A stretch of DNA of 64,000 nt from Platycnemis pennipes (Eukaryota > Arthropoda > Insecta > Odonata > Platycnemididae). The translations under genes and the position numbers were made by a program. Shown here piece after piece: positions 42,325 through 54,110 of this stretch (the stretch's first letter is position 1; every line of letters starts with the position of its first letter). The notes under the pieces are model-generated. The model searched no databases. It was not told the origin of the DNA and saw nothing but the letters and a program-made list of their open reading frames with translations. The stretch spans positions 5,115,915-5,179,914 of the forward strand of contig OW121846.1 of the NCBI GenBank assembly GCA_933228895.1. Reading direction: 5' to 3'.

Positions 42325-43131
42325 ATGGGGCATTTGGGTAGTCAGGGATTACTCATAAACAGCCAGCATGGGTTCCGTTCTTGCGAGACACAATTAGCTT
42401 TATTCGTACACGATATTTTAGTCCACGGCGAAAACAGTACTGAAGTTAATGCGATATTTTTAGATTTTAAAAAGGCTTTCGATAAAGTTCCTCATGAGAA
42501 ATTAATCTTGAAGTTAGAGAGTTTTGGTATAAATAAAGACGTTTTATGTTGGGTAAAAGAATTCTTAAGTGGGCGAGAGCAGAGGGTTGTCATAGATGGT
42601 ATCATGTTGGACACAATCGAAGTCACATCGGGAATTCCCCAGGGTAGCGTAGTAGGTCCGCTTCTATTTCTTTTATACATAAACGATTTGGGTACCGTAG
42701 TTAGTAGTAACCTTAGACTTTTTGCAGACGATGCGGTGGTGTACAGGGGTATATCAAATGAAGAGGACACGAAATCACTTAGCAAGGATTTAGATGCAAT
42801 TCAAGAGTGGTGCGACAAATGGCAGTTAGAACTCAACCTTAAAAATTGTGTAGCTATCAATTTTTGGAGGATAAATAATTCGATAGAGCGATCCTATAGA
42901 ATTAATAACACGAAGATCGAATACGTTGAAACCGTAAGATTATTAGGTGTAACAATCACTAAAGATTTATCGTGGGGTAGACGCATCCGGGAAATATGCG
43001 GCCGAGCGAAGAGAAAGCTAGGATTTATAAAAAGAATACTTGGGAAATGTGATGAGAAGACAAAAGAGCGATGCTACTTTTCACTAGTTACCTTGAGTAC
43101 GCAGCCAGTGCATGGGACCCTAGTGAATTAG
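42325..43131 (+). pseudogene. Family A copy 3 ORF2, reverse transcriptase
   Basis: Open for 268 codons: HGFRSCETQLALFVHDILVH (missing KGR), [37 protein letters not shown] (Glu codon GAA at 42559-42561, stop in copies 1 and 2), [34 protein letters not shown] with intact FADD, then YVETVRLLGVTITKDLSWGR. Upstream RT fingers (42060-42320) are present but frame-broken, including a TAG in KIFEH. The C-terminus is frameshifted after CYFSLV. Confidence 0.87.
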
Positions 43132-43634
43132 GTTTGATCAGAGAAGTAGACAGTGTGCGGCGTAGAGCAGCTAGGTTCTTTAAAATGTGTTACGATAGGT
43201 TGAGTAGCGTTTCAGAATTAATACAAGAATTAGGGTGGGAATCATGATCAAATTATGTCTATTAGATACCTTTACTGAAGATGTTAGGCACATATTGAAA
43301 AGTTATGCTAGATTCGACCAGCCAAATAAGATTAGGGAGATAGATTGTCATGCTGATAGATTCTAAATGGCATTTTTCCACCATACTATAAGAGAACAGA
43401 ATACGCATCCTAGCAAAGGGATATGTAGGGGAAATATTATAGAGTATTCTGTAGTGCATGATGCATGTATTAACCCCTTAAATAATATAGATACTAACAA
43501 TCTAGTTACATGAGACCCTATAGTTGCTTGTTTGCATGTTAGTAGTGCATGCTTGGTGACCTTCACCCCCTGCCACACACCCTCGCGGTGGCTTGCAGGG
43601 TATCATGTAGATGTAGATGTAGATGTAGATGAAC

Positions 43635-44159
43635 ATGCTTAACATATATTGCTTCCAAAGTTTTAGTGTCATTTTACCTAGTCGAAAGATTACAATTTTA
43701 AAAAGATTTTTATGGCAAAACTAAATATGCAACACCACCCCTTCTAAACAGAGCGCAGTAAATTGGGTTCGCTCAAAGTAAGCTAATATTACAGTTATAT
43801 TCATAGTTGGTAGTGTCCGAATATGCAAAATATCAAGATGGTCTAAACATGACAACAAAACGTAGTTTGGATAGACCAGAAGTTGCCGAATGCACTGTAT
43901 GGAATGCTTTTCCATTAGTATTTCTGATTTTCCAGCAAATTCCGAAAAACAGAAAATAGGTGCTTTTGACGGAGTGAAAACGTGTAAATTAAAACTGGGT
44001 GAACTCTACAGATTACATCGCATTTCTATTGAACTCGGGCAGTGGTGGGATAAGGCAGATGAGGAAGGGCAGGGAAGAGGTTGGATGTGTTCCCTGAACT
44101 TCCTCATACCCCCGAGCCCTCCAAAAATATGGACTTGCAATAGTGGGCTGATTGATGCC
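43635..44159. other. No gene recognised
   Basis: Short frames only (minus 43915-43721, plus 43890-44168), no motifs. Nothing assignable was seen. Confidence 0.35.
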
Positions 44160-44903
44160 GCGTATTAATGCATGTGATGCAGTAGTGTGTATGGTAATTG
44201 GAAATGAAGATGAAAGTCACTCTTTCGCTAATGATTTAGATGCAATTGATGAATGGTGTGTTAGCTGACAGCCAGAATAAAATTTGAAACGGTGCCCAAT
44301 AGAGAACTTTTGAAAAGAGAATAGCTATCACAGGAATAATTATTACATCGAAACAAAAACATCTTCTCCAGGAATCCTGCCCCACATCCTTGCGGTCCCC
44401 ACCCTCACACCCTCGGGATGACTCGTAGGATATTACGAAGAAGTAGACGCAGAAGATTCTATTTCATACTCAGGCGTAATCAAATTATAGCTGTGAAGGA
44501 TCCGTACGTCAGTAGAAGAGAACATATTTCAGAGTTCCATGTAGAAAGTATTTTCTGTTCCGTTAGAAGTAAAAGCAATAACGCAAAAAGGATGGGTATA
44601 TGAATGTACATATATTACAATTATTGTAGACGTCAATTCATTAGTGGAACTAGAGTCCAGAGTTCGGTATAAGGCTTTCTCGGAACAACGATAGGGTAGG
44701 GAATAGAGGTAGATGGCGCCTTTAATCTTCCTTCAATAGACTGGAATACGTGTAGTTTTATAGCAGGAAGAAAGGATTAGGAACTCTGTGAATCACTGTT
44801 GAACACCTTTCCGTTATATCCGTGCAACAGCTCATAGCAGAACCAACCAGAGGAAACAACAATCTAGACTTATTGGCAACAAATATACCCGAAAAAGCTC
44901 TAA
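44160..44903 (+). mobile_element. CR1-type RT fragment and family A endonuclease fragment
   Basis: 44160-44345 reads DAVVCMVIGNEDESHSFAND, LDAIDEWC, i.e. the region just after the FADD box. 44460-44903 reads VIAVKDPYVSRREHISEF and, frame-broken, GAFNLPSIDWNTCSF, TRGNNNLDLLATNIPEKAL. It stops at CTCTAA where a TIR element begins. Confidence 0.7.
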
Positions 44904-47176
44904 GGCCTGGTTACACGATACAATTTCTTGTCTGAATGTCTGTCTCATTTCTTGACTAAATTTATGTACAATCGTCGGTTCAAGAATCTGAATGGAGTGG
45001 TTATACGGTGAAAGATTTCGTACAATTTTTCATGCAATTTCATGGTACGCATTACACGATTGCTTTTGCTTTCTCAAAAGCGCAAAATTTAATGTTTTAA
45101 ATCAGGGGTTATTTATCGCCTACTTGGAAGCACAATATTAATCTCAAACTTCATTTTCAGTTGTCTGAGGTAGTTTTCCTTGCGGGGAAATCTTTTGGTA
45201 GGTGACGAAAACGACGTTTTTGGTTGTATAGTAGACCTGTGGGATTTGTTTTGTTCATGTGAGACTTTGTTTGTAACATTTATTTTGACGTCTACTTCGT
45301 TTGGACTTCTTGATCTGAATAAATTTTAGATTATCAGTTATAGTGAAAGTTACTTAATGGGATAAAACCATAGCTCCAGGCTGACCTGACGATTTTTGAC
45401 AACTGTAGTAACCTACCGGTCAGCGATATCTTCAACGAGAATTCCCCACAGAACGATCGATGCGAATATTACCCTCGTCCGCGAAAGCATCTACTCCAAT
45501 CTCAAAGAAAAATGCCAGGATGTGTATACTTATTCATAGATTATATATTACTTAATTATATATTACGTTAAAAACCCTTTAACGACGATGCAGAGAGTCC
45601 TCGAGTACAACGATCACGTACGGAGTGGGATGATCATCACACTTAACTTTGACACCTTGCGGGACTTTGCAGTGCACTAGCGTGTATGTTGGAGCGAAGG
45701 AAAGGAAGCGTCCATATTTTCCAGCCCAGCGTTCGTCTCAGATCCAATTATTTGGGCTACAAAGTGTGTCACTCCTTGATGCTGCTTGTATTCGTAGATA
45801 CCGAATGTAAGTTAATTTCTACGTCAGTGACAGTGGAAGAATTGATGAGTTGGTGAAAAATGTTCCGTTAAGGGTTGTACAGGACGTGAATAATGACGAT
45901 AACGGGAGAGTTGGGGCCAATTAAGGCAAGTGGTAAATATATTTATTCCGAGGGAGTCATGCAAACGTTGCAGGAGTGAAACAGCAGAGCGGAATCCAAG
46001 CGTAGCAGAGGTCATGACAAAAGTAAATCACACAAATATGCCTAAATCTTGCTAGTTACAGTAATATTAAATAATAAAATTACAGCAATCGCACGTGTTT
46101 GAATCGCGAAGGCAAAAATATGAACACTACTAGAAGTGTATTTTTCCTTGCCTACCACCAGAGGTCTCTAAAACGTCAAAAATTGTATAATTGTCTAAAC
46201 GAAATTAGAACACGTTCTATTTTCTGTGCAGTCGTTCATACAATCGTACAATAGGGTAGTTTTCTATTATTTTTTTATTGTCTTGATCGAAAGTTTATAA
46301 CCTCTGGAGTACGTGTTTTAAGCCGTTCGATTTTTAAATGACGTTCAGTATTTTTCCTCATTAATTAAAAAGTGAAAAAACTCAATGGCTCGAAAACGCG
46401 ACGGCAAACTATTGCATGCCGGTTAATCATACGTGTGACGTCAAACTATTTCCTCTACCTGCCACCAGGTGGTGCTGCGGATGCTTCCAAATAGACGCCG
46501 CACTCCGTTAAAGCTTATGAACACGTATTGGAGGCATATTTATTCCGTTATTAATTATAACTAACTTTTATTCATTTATTTAACATTACTTACGCAGTTG
46601 ATTCATTTATAATCAGTTAGTATTCCTTTCACAAGCATATCATGTAGTTCGCCTATCGCCGCACGAAATTCCCGCCATGCTTCGTCGTAGCAGAAGACAC
46701 AGCGTGCAGGACGTCCTTGAGCCTATAAAATGACTAATAATACCATGTTTAACTGAGAATACTTTTCCAACAATGATAGTTTTTACAGGTTAATACTAAT
46801 AAATATTCACTAGAGCTGAGGGGCCCTGGAATACAATGGAAAGTTCAGGAGACGAATTTTCCTATGCTTCGCAACGTAAACTACCAACCTGTTACGTCAG
46901 CATGAAGGCAGCGCACCCCGCCATTCCAGAGCCTTTTCAAATGGCCTTAAAATTAACATTTAATTCTCTAGTAAACTGGGATTTCTCAATACAAACTTTT
47001 TGCGTAAATTAACCACAAATATGGCAGGGCACAAATCGCAATTAATGAAGTCTGTTTTCTTTGATGAAGGAAACTACCCTATTTGGACTGGTTACACGAT
47101 ACAATTTCGCATTCACTCTCGCGTTCAGACAATCATACAAGCGATTGTACAAGAAATTGTATCGTGTAACCAGGGC
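44904..47176. mobile_element. TIR element of the GGCCTGGTTACACG family
   Basis: Starts GGCCTGGTTACACGATACAA inside family A endonuclease sequence and ends TTGTATCGTGTAACCAGGGC. The same terminus, pointing right, occurs at 47088, so 47088-47172 alone forms an 85 bp hairpin unit. The region could therefore be one 2.27 kb element with complex ends or two elements. No transposase frame was found in it. Family A resumes at about 47300 (SDNAEPMWYKVEVRKSL). Confidence 0.55.
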
Positions 47177-47395
47177 TTTAGATATACGCTACCTGGCGAT
47201 GCTGTAATGCAGTGAAACCCGGGTCGTAGTAAAGTTTATTTTTGTGGATTTGGCTCGTGTTTTTCTTTCTGTGTTATGAAATACATACAATGTAATTTGA
47301 CGAGTGATAATGCAGAGCCAATGTGGTATAAAGTGGAGGTTAGGAAATCACTAATGTGATAAAGGGTATGCCACGCTAGGATGAAGAATGCAGGA

Positions 47396-48378
47396 ACTAT
47401 TCTTTTTCCAAAAATTTATTATTACCTATTTTCCAAATGTAATTCAAACTTCCATGTATCGAACCTGATTTCATTGCTTCAAAGTAATCATTTAAAGATT
47501 CATTATCATTTTTACTACTAATTTCCTTTTACACCACTGCGTCATCGGCAGATAGACGAAGTTTACTTTTTACCACCTTATTGCTATCATTTATACACAG
47601 AAGGAACAAGAGCGGACCTATGACACTATCATGTGGCAAATCCGACTAGAAGATCCTAGCCCTAGGGGGTATCTTCCGCGTAGGTCCATTCTCTAGGACG
47701 ACGGTTTCGCCGGCGTTGAAGTTGGCGTCTACATGACTTCACTTCTGACTTAAAGACGCTGGCGAAACCATAGTCCTAGAGACCTCGCGGAAGATATCCC
47801 GTAAGACTAGGATCTTCAAATCTGACACACCGCGGAAGCCTACATAAGGAAATCCGACTTGACTTCAACTCTCGGAGAGGTCCAAAACAATTCTTTTCAT
47901 GCGATCGTGCACAGAAAAATATTTTGTCTCCCGTAAGATGTCAATTTCTTAAGTAAAATGCTATGGGACACCTTGTCAAAAGCTTTTTTGAAATTGAGAA
48001 CTATAGAATCCACTACAATATTACATTCCAGAAGGTACAATATCGTGAGAAAAATTGCAAGTTTCGTTACACAAGATCTGCTCTTCCGGAAGTCAATAAA
48101 TCATGGCAATCTACATGTCCTTTGAGTAATTGTGATTGTCTTAGCTGACAATTATGAGCTCAAGGACTTTGCATGAGATGGACGTGAGGGATATAGGTCG
48201 GTAGTTAGCTGGCTGCTCCTTACCGCCAATTTTAAATATGGGTGTTACATTGGCAGCTTTCCAATCCTTAGGTACGACGTGTTCGGTCAGGGATTTATTA
48301 CTTTTTATTTCGAGGGAGGGAGAAATTTCGAGGGATAACTCTCTCTCTCTCTCTCTACACGCGGAGGGAATTGGATTC
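47396..48378 (-). mobile_element. Family B-like RT, minus strand, interrupted
   Basis: Minus strand, from the 5' end of the fragment: IPSRVYREL (expanded by a GA repeat at 48339-48356), LEISPSLEIKSNKSLTEHVV, KDWKAANVTPIFKIGGKEQP, NYRPISLTSISCKVLE, VLNFKKAFDKVSHSILLKKL, then after a foldback element KLRLSADDAVV (FADD drifted to SADD). Multiple stops. Confidence 0.7.
47647..47817. mobile_element. Foldback/MULE-like palindromic element
   Basis: A 171 bp imperfect inverted repeat: GAAGATCCTAG at the left end and CTAGGATCTTC at the right, with TATCTTCCGCG, TCTAGGAC and GGTTTCGCCGGCG blocks repeated in inverse order. It is flanked by AAATCCGAC (47638-47646) and AAATCTGAC (47818-47826), a 9 bp direct repeat with one mismatch. 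It interrupts a family B-like RT. Confidence 0.7.
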
Positions 48379-48379
48379 G

Positions 48380-48640
48380 TGGCGAATAGAATCTGCTCGA
48401 GAAAGATTTCGTGTCGTCCCGCCAGAGGCGCCTTTTATCGAACCCCCTTCCTTGATCGCTCGGCGCCACTCATATGAGCACAAACTCTTGCAGTGGCCGC
48501 GGGGAGGCGTTTTGATCGAGCCACCGCTCTGGCACTATATTTTTAGCCGACCGATGAATGAATGTGTCGTGTGCCGTGGTCCGGTGGACTGCGGCATCCT
48601 TTCTGAAGAAAGAGTGCCGCAGAAAGCTGGCTTTCCAGGG
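48380..48640. other. GC-rich block, no gene recognised
   Basis: More GC-rich than its surroundings, lying between family B-like (minus) and family A (plus) sequence. A frame of 96 codons (48371-48661) has no motifs. Confidence 0.35.
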
Positions 48641-49285
48641 ATATATCAGGCTATGAAGTAGTCCCGAATTGTTTTACAGTATACAAAAAGATTAGAGTCA
48701 ACAGAAACAGAGGGGGAGTATTTTAAGCTGTGATAGATCCGTACGTCAGTAGAAGAGAGCTTATTCAGAGTGTATTGTAGAAAGTATCTGGTGCTCAGCT
48801 GGAAGTAAAAGTGGTAACGCAACAGGATATATGAAGATGCATATTACAGACTACCGGATGAAGACGTCAATTCATGAGTGGAACTAGAGTCAGAGATATG
48901 TACAATGCTTTCTCGGAATAACGATAGGGAAAAAATAGTAGGTGGGGACTTCAATCATCCTTCAATACAGTGGAATACGTGTAGTTTTATTGTTGGAGGT
49001 AAGGATTAGGAACTCTACGAATCACCGTTGAACAACTTTCCGTCACATTACGTGCAACAGCTAGTAGCAGAACGAACCAGAGGAAACAACAATCTAGACT
49101 TATTAGCAACCGAAAAGCTCTAAATATGGTTACAGACACCGGAATAGTGATCATAAAATAGTGCATGCGAAATTTATTCTAGGCGTAGAAAGACTTTATA
49201 AACCAAAGAGTAGGGTATACTTATTTGGCATGGATAATTACGGCGGTATGAAATAGGAGTTAAGGAAATCGTTTAATGTATTTAG
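48641..49285 (+). pseudogene. Family A endonuclease fragment
   Basis: AGFPGIYQAMK-like (SWLSRDISGYE), VNRNRGGVF, DPYVSRRELIQ, GGDFNHPSIQWNTCSF, TRGNNNLDLLAT, TDTGI-SDHKIVHAKFILGVE with stops and frameshifts. It ends at 49285 (SFNVFR), where unrelated sequence starts GGCCAGTTTCACCAAGG. Confidence 0.75.
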
Positions 49286-49960
49286 GGCCAGTTTCACCAA
49301 GGACGGTAAAATTTCCCATTTTTGCAGTTTACATTATCTCCGTTAATATTATTATCAAGATAAACTCTCGTTTGCGTTTCACCACTGTTATTACATTACC
49401 TCGGTTTCCTAAAACCGATATTTCTCTGAGAACGTTTAGGTTAGTACATTTCTCATTCTCCTGACGTCAACAAACAAATAAAAGCGGCTCACCCATTTGT
49501 AATTCAGCTGATTTAACTTCGTGCTTATTGTAACCAAAGGCATTTCCAATGGACCCATGAAGGATAAAATGTTAACTAAACGCCCACGAAACATTATCTT
49601 CTACTTGTATCTAGAAAACATCTATAATCACTTTCAAAAATCATCTATATGTTTACAAGATATTTTGAATGCCCGCTTTTCCCAATTCTTCTAAACAACT
49701 CCCCTAAGGTATCACGTATTGTCTTCAGTGTTACGTTCAGGAGATACAGGAATAAAATACTGGATTGAACTAAAAGTACATTGCCTTTATTTACAGCGTC
49801 TTGAAAACGTAGAGTAACAGCTATTATAGGTCCCTTTAGATCGATTCGAAAAATTGGCTGGGGAATATGCGCGGACAATGAGGTGATTTATTTGAAGGGT
49901 TATTTATATGAGGTGAATAGTTATCACCCTCATCAAAATCAACGACTCCTTGAATCATCT
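49286..49960. other. No gene recognised; possible transposon start
   Basis: The abrupt start GGCCAGTTTCACCAAGGACG inside LINE coding sequence suggests a TIR element, but no matching right end was found. The rest is AT-rich without assignable frames. Confidence 0.35.
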
Positions 49961-49978
49961 CCTGGGTGAAAATTTAGC

Positions 49979-50745
49979 CTTAAGAGACAATTAAGTGAAA
50001 CAAGAGCCCGCCTAAATCGTGTTGAGCAAGAAAAACTGCGGAATGTCATAAGATACATGGGATTCCGTACTCGGATGGAGAGATGGTAATGTCTCTGGTA
50101 TGTAAAGTTGTAGTAGCCTTGGGAATCAACACTGACATACGTGAAATTTATTATGCTTACCGCGGAGGTCCCAACCGTTCCTCTAACTCTCATCGCACAA
50201 CTAGACCCTCCCCAATTATCGGGAGTTTCTTGCGATCTATTGCTGCAGTGGAATTTTTTAATGCTAGACAAACAAAAAGAAACCTGAAGCTCAATGAAAT
50301 CTTTAATGCCAGCAGCTCAATTAACCTGTTTACATCAATGAATCTTTGACTTCGTTAGACCGGAAACTACGCGATTGCTCAAGGTTTAAAAAAGGAAGGG
50401 AGATTAAGTAAGGATGGATTCGACATGGCCTTGTCTTTGCTCGGGTCAGGGAGGGCAGTGAATGATTCTCAATATACAGTGAAAGCGATCTTGATCCCTT
50501 AAAATAGGATACGTATTCTCGTTCACCACCTAGAGTCAAATCCATCAACAATGAAATCATCATTTTCGGAGTTAACTGTCAGTCCTTACTATGTCACATC
50601 GATGAATTCCGGTACCGTTTTACTTCCGGCACAGCCGACATAATCTATTTGACTGAAACCTGGTTAAAGCCTAGTGTCCCTGATAATATGTTGAGCTCAC
50701 CGACTGCTGCTTAAGGTGACTGGGTCCAAATTTACAGGTGTATGG
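49979..50745 (+). pseudogene. Fifth LINE (D): ORF1 C-terminus and ORF2 endonuclease start
   Basis: A heptad-like LKRQLSETRARLNRVEQEKL tract is followed by VVVALGINTDIREIYYAYRG, FLRSIAAVEFFNARQTKRNL, NLFTSMNLSL and RRKLRDCSRFKKEGRL after frame changes. This is the gag-like ORF1 fold seen in several CR1/Jockey-group LINEs. From about 50540 a new frame reads NEIIIFGVNCQSLLCHIDEF and GTADIIYLTETWLKPSVPDN, the first two endonuclease motifs (catalytic Glu in TETW). The element ends near 50745. The assignment rests on motif order. Confidence 0.6.
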
Positions 50746-50759
50746 ATTTTCTTCATAAT

Positions 50760-53371
50760 TTCAATGTTTGTTCCTTTAATTGTGCTCTACAATTCTACGG
50801 GAATTTTTTTTTGGGGTTTTCAGTGTAGTTTTTGAGATATTTAAGTTTTTTTTTAACATGGGGCCTTCTGGCGCACCCCGCTTCGTAAGGGTCAATGTAT
50901 CATTTACGTTTCTACCATACAGATTTTCACCAAAAACTGAAATGATGTGGATATTAGCCAACAGTTTTTATTCTGAGAAAATCAACCAGTGTTATAGACT
51001 TATTTCCTTCGTATACTTATATGAAAGAAATAAAATATTCCTTAAATTTTCAAATATCGCGCGCGAAGTTTTGAGGTGCATTTGGCAACGTGGAATCAGA
51101 CGAGGGAAAGCGAACGCGCGAGAAACCACAACAAATCACACCACAAAGTCCATGAGTATTACAATGTAGTCCCCTTGACAGAGTTCTTGAGAATAGACGA
51201 ATACGACACCTACCGTTACGACCGCTGAAACACAGAAACAATTGCCTACACAACAGCAGTGCCGAATTTCAGAATGTGCGTTGCTGCCGAGTAAAAAGGA
51301 GAGATTAAATAAATGGTTTAAACAAATGTTATAAATGTCCAAGCGTTTAATCATAATTATTTCGTCACTACAAAATATGCGAATACCCATAGCACAAAAT
51401 TACATACTTCTTCATCCATACGTTGGAACCAACATCTCCAAGGTCAAAGAATATGCACAGAGTGACAAGGTTCCGGTTGCCAGAAACCGAATCAAGTCAA
51501 GTTTTATGTTATGTTTCATGTCAATATTTAAATTCAAAAGGGCAATGTTTCAATATGACTTGAGAATTTGAGGCTTCCGGTTAAAATGTCGAGTAATTTA
51601 ATCATCTCCAAGCAATTTTTTAGTGCCAATGAAATTATATGAGCACTAAAGATAGTTGTTTCAGGCTTGATTTGGCGGAATATCATAGCGAAAGAAAAAG
51701 ACTGGCAATTTTCCACCAAATATTTTTGTGGAAAATTGCCAGTCTTTTTCTTTCGTATAAGAGCACTAGTTTTCCACGACTCTCGATTAGCGAACCAGCC
51801 ACCTTAACCAGACACCACCAAGTCGGCAAACGTGGGGTCGGCGTCCACATTCATTACCGTCTTCATTCATGGGTGCTCTTTGGAGACCGATGAAGCCCGC
51901 CCAGAGTTCATGATACTTTTAGTGTATGGTATTAATTTTGCAAAACTTTTTTTATGTATTATACAGAGTGTCCCATTGATCATGTGTCATTTCTGACTTG
52001 TAATTTTAGACACTTCCTTTCGAGCCACATGGATGAAATTTGGTACCTCGCTAGAAAAAGGATGTAAGTTTTGTTGAGTGTAAACGAAATATTACAAATA
52101 TGACCTTTTGACCCCAGAAATAGGGTCCAACCTAAAATCCAAATTTTGCCTTATGTGCTTTCAATGTTAAAATATTCGAAGTACAAAAAAGACATAATTA
52201 TCTAGCGAAACTTTCGACTAATAGGTTTTTGGACACGAAGACACGAAGAAGTTTGGAAGGGACTGAGGAGTGTTGGCCTGGCGCGACCCTCATCCAACGC
52301 ACGGCCTCTTGCTGGCTGACCTGAACACTCACTTCGCCTCTACAGCTGCCTCCGACGAAAATGTCGGGGCGGCCGCGTTCAGTCTGACCAATGACCTGAT
52401 GCAGATGGAGTTATCGGCCGTGACACGATGGTGGAAACGAAAATTTGTGGAAAAATCAAGTTTATTCATTCTTATTATACTGACCAATCTGGATCCACTT
52501 GTAACCCTTGATAATGAAGGATTCTTTTTCCAATATGTAAAACTAGATACCTTAAGGAGGTTGATCCGAAAAGTGAAAGTCAAGTCATTTTTTTTATATT
52601 TTCAGCACTTATAGAACTAAAGTCACTCTATCTAATAAAGCAAAGATAATTATATCAACCCATACTCCTTTGTGCACAAATTGCATTTGAAATTACACAC
52701 GATTAACGGCGAGAATGGCCATCACATGGGAATATTACGTTTAAAAATACCATAGTGACATGTTATGTTTACAAAAAACTGATATTTAATGCGTAATTTC
52801 ACATGGAATAAAATGACACGAAAAAAAGGCATCAACCCACCGTATTTTTCGCTAAATCCACCAATTTATGCGCAAATAGCAGACGAAATGCGTTAGTTGA
52901 CTTCAAGTGGCGCTGCGGTCACTCTAGCCAAAATGTATGGCGTATGAATAATATCATTACTAATGAGATATTAAAGAATATTTCAGAAAAATATTATAAC
53001 AACGTTTGATAGTAATATTCTGGTGTTGTATATTAGTAAATTCATTGAGTACATGAATTTATTTTACTAACGTAAATACTGAATGACTCCATCGTCGAGC
53101 TGATTAAAATTATCATAAAAAATAAATCCCTCGACTTTCCATCGTATTTCTTGTGATACTTATGACTTTCAATAGCTTAGCTAATTTTCTTCATGAAGTA
53201 AGGATCACTTAGCAGGCATATACTCGTACTTAAATTACTAAGATTCCTTAGACAACTTGACTCAAGCAGTCGCGAGCCAACCTCCTTAACGTAAAACACT
53301 ATCTCTCGCTAAAACAAATTCAGTGGGGGTTCATGGTATCTCAGTTACCCTCTTTCTTGGGATAAGACATG
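50760..53371. other. No gene recognised
   Basis: AT-rich. It holds a perfect hairpin at 51689-51755. A frame at 52276-52614 contains LLLADLNTHFASTAASDEN, faintly like a LINE endonuclease GDxN box, but this is too weak to call. At 51963 ACAGAGTGTCCCATTGATCA looks like a transposon-style terminus without a partner. Confidence 0.35.
51689..51755. repeat. Perfect 28-bp hairpin
   Basis: 51689-51716 (starting CGAAAGAAAAAGACTGGC) is perfectly complementary to 51728-51755, with an 11 nt loop. GAGCACTA flanks the region at about 51641 and 51761. Confidence 0.85.
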
Positions 53372-54110
53372 ACCTTTCCTGGGGTAAATACGTTCGAGAA
53401 ATAATGGGAAAAGCTAATCGTAAACTGGGATTCATCAAAAATTGGTATTGGTAAATGTGACGATCATGTACGAGAAATCTGCTATTTTTCCCTTGTTACT
53501 CTTCATTTGGAATATGCTGCCAGTGTATGGAATCCCTATGAAATTGGTCTAAATAATGAACTTGAACGTGTGCAGCGAAGATCGGCAAGATTTGTAAAGG
53601 GACGGTATGATAACCTTACCTGCGTAACCAGTCTATTAAATGAATTAAAATGTGAATCATTGTCGGATCGCAGGTTGAAATTTAGACTTAATGTCTTAAA
53701 GAAATTCCAAGACCATATTTTCAGTGATGATGTCAAAAATATTTTGCGAACCCCAACTTACTTACTATGGCAGACTGGACCATAATCATAAAATTAGAGA
53801 AATTGATTGCCGAGCTGATAGATTCAAAATGTCCTTTTTCCCTCGTACAATTAGAGATACGAATAACGATAAATTTGTCCAATCGGAGAGTAGCAATGGA
53901 TAGAATTGGTAGCTGCATGTTGGTATGAGTACTTAAAGCTAACCCTACTAACAGATTGTTTTTGCATGTTTGCGTTGCAATTTCTATATCTTTTAAACAG
54001 TGAAGTTCTGAGTAGTGTATTAATAATATTCCTCTTTTATGCATGATATGTAGTGTATGTTTGGTGAGAAATCACCCCCTGCCTTTGTGGTGGCTTGCAG
54101 GGTATTATGT
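53372..54110 (+). mobile_element. Family B LINE 3' end, second arm of the inverted duplication
   Basis: LEYAASVWNPYEIG, ELERVQRRSARFVKGRYDNL, LKCESLSDRRLKFRLNVLKK and KNILRTPTY, then the 3' UTR and a short tail ending TAGATGTAGG. It differs from the 37.3-38.0 kb copy by one residue in 92 over the open frame, and has the same flank. Confidence 0.82.

Larger units (their letters stand above)
39871..43632 (+). mobile_element. Family A LINE copy 3 with nested family B
   Basis: Endonuclease from 39.87 kb, RT, C-terminal region, 3' UTR, hairpin CCCTGCCACACACC...GGTGGCTTGCAGGG (about 43570-43600) and a (TAGATG)n tail to 43632. It is interrupted at 41066-41814 by a family B 3' end. It has lost some codons (9 bp in HGFRKGR, the VRPHLEYA segment) and carries a few stops. 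Confidence 0.85.

Noticed and set aside
48339..48356. A (CT)n microsatellite as an independent feature.
   Set aside because: It lies in the VYREL codons of a minus-strand RT (GAGAGAGAG) and looks like a local expansion within the LINE.
52276..52614. A frame with LLLADLNTHFA as a possible endonuclease.
   Set aside because: Only one weak motif; no Glu or SDH motifs in order and no RT nearby.
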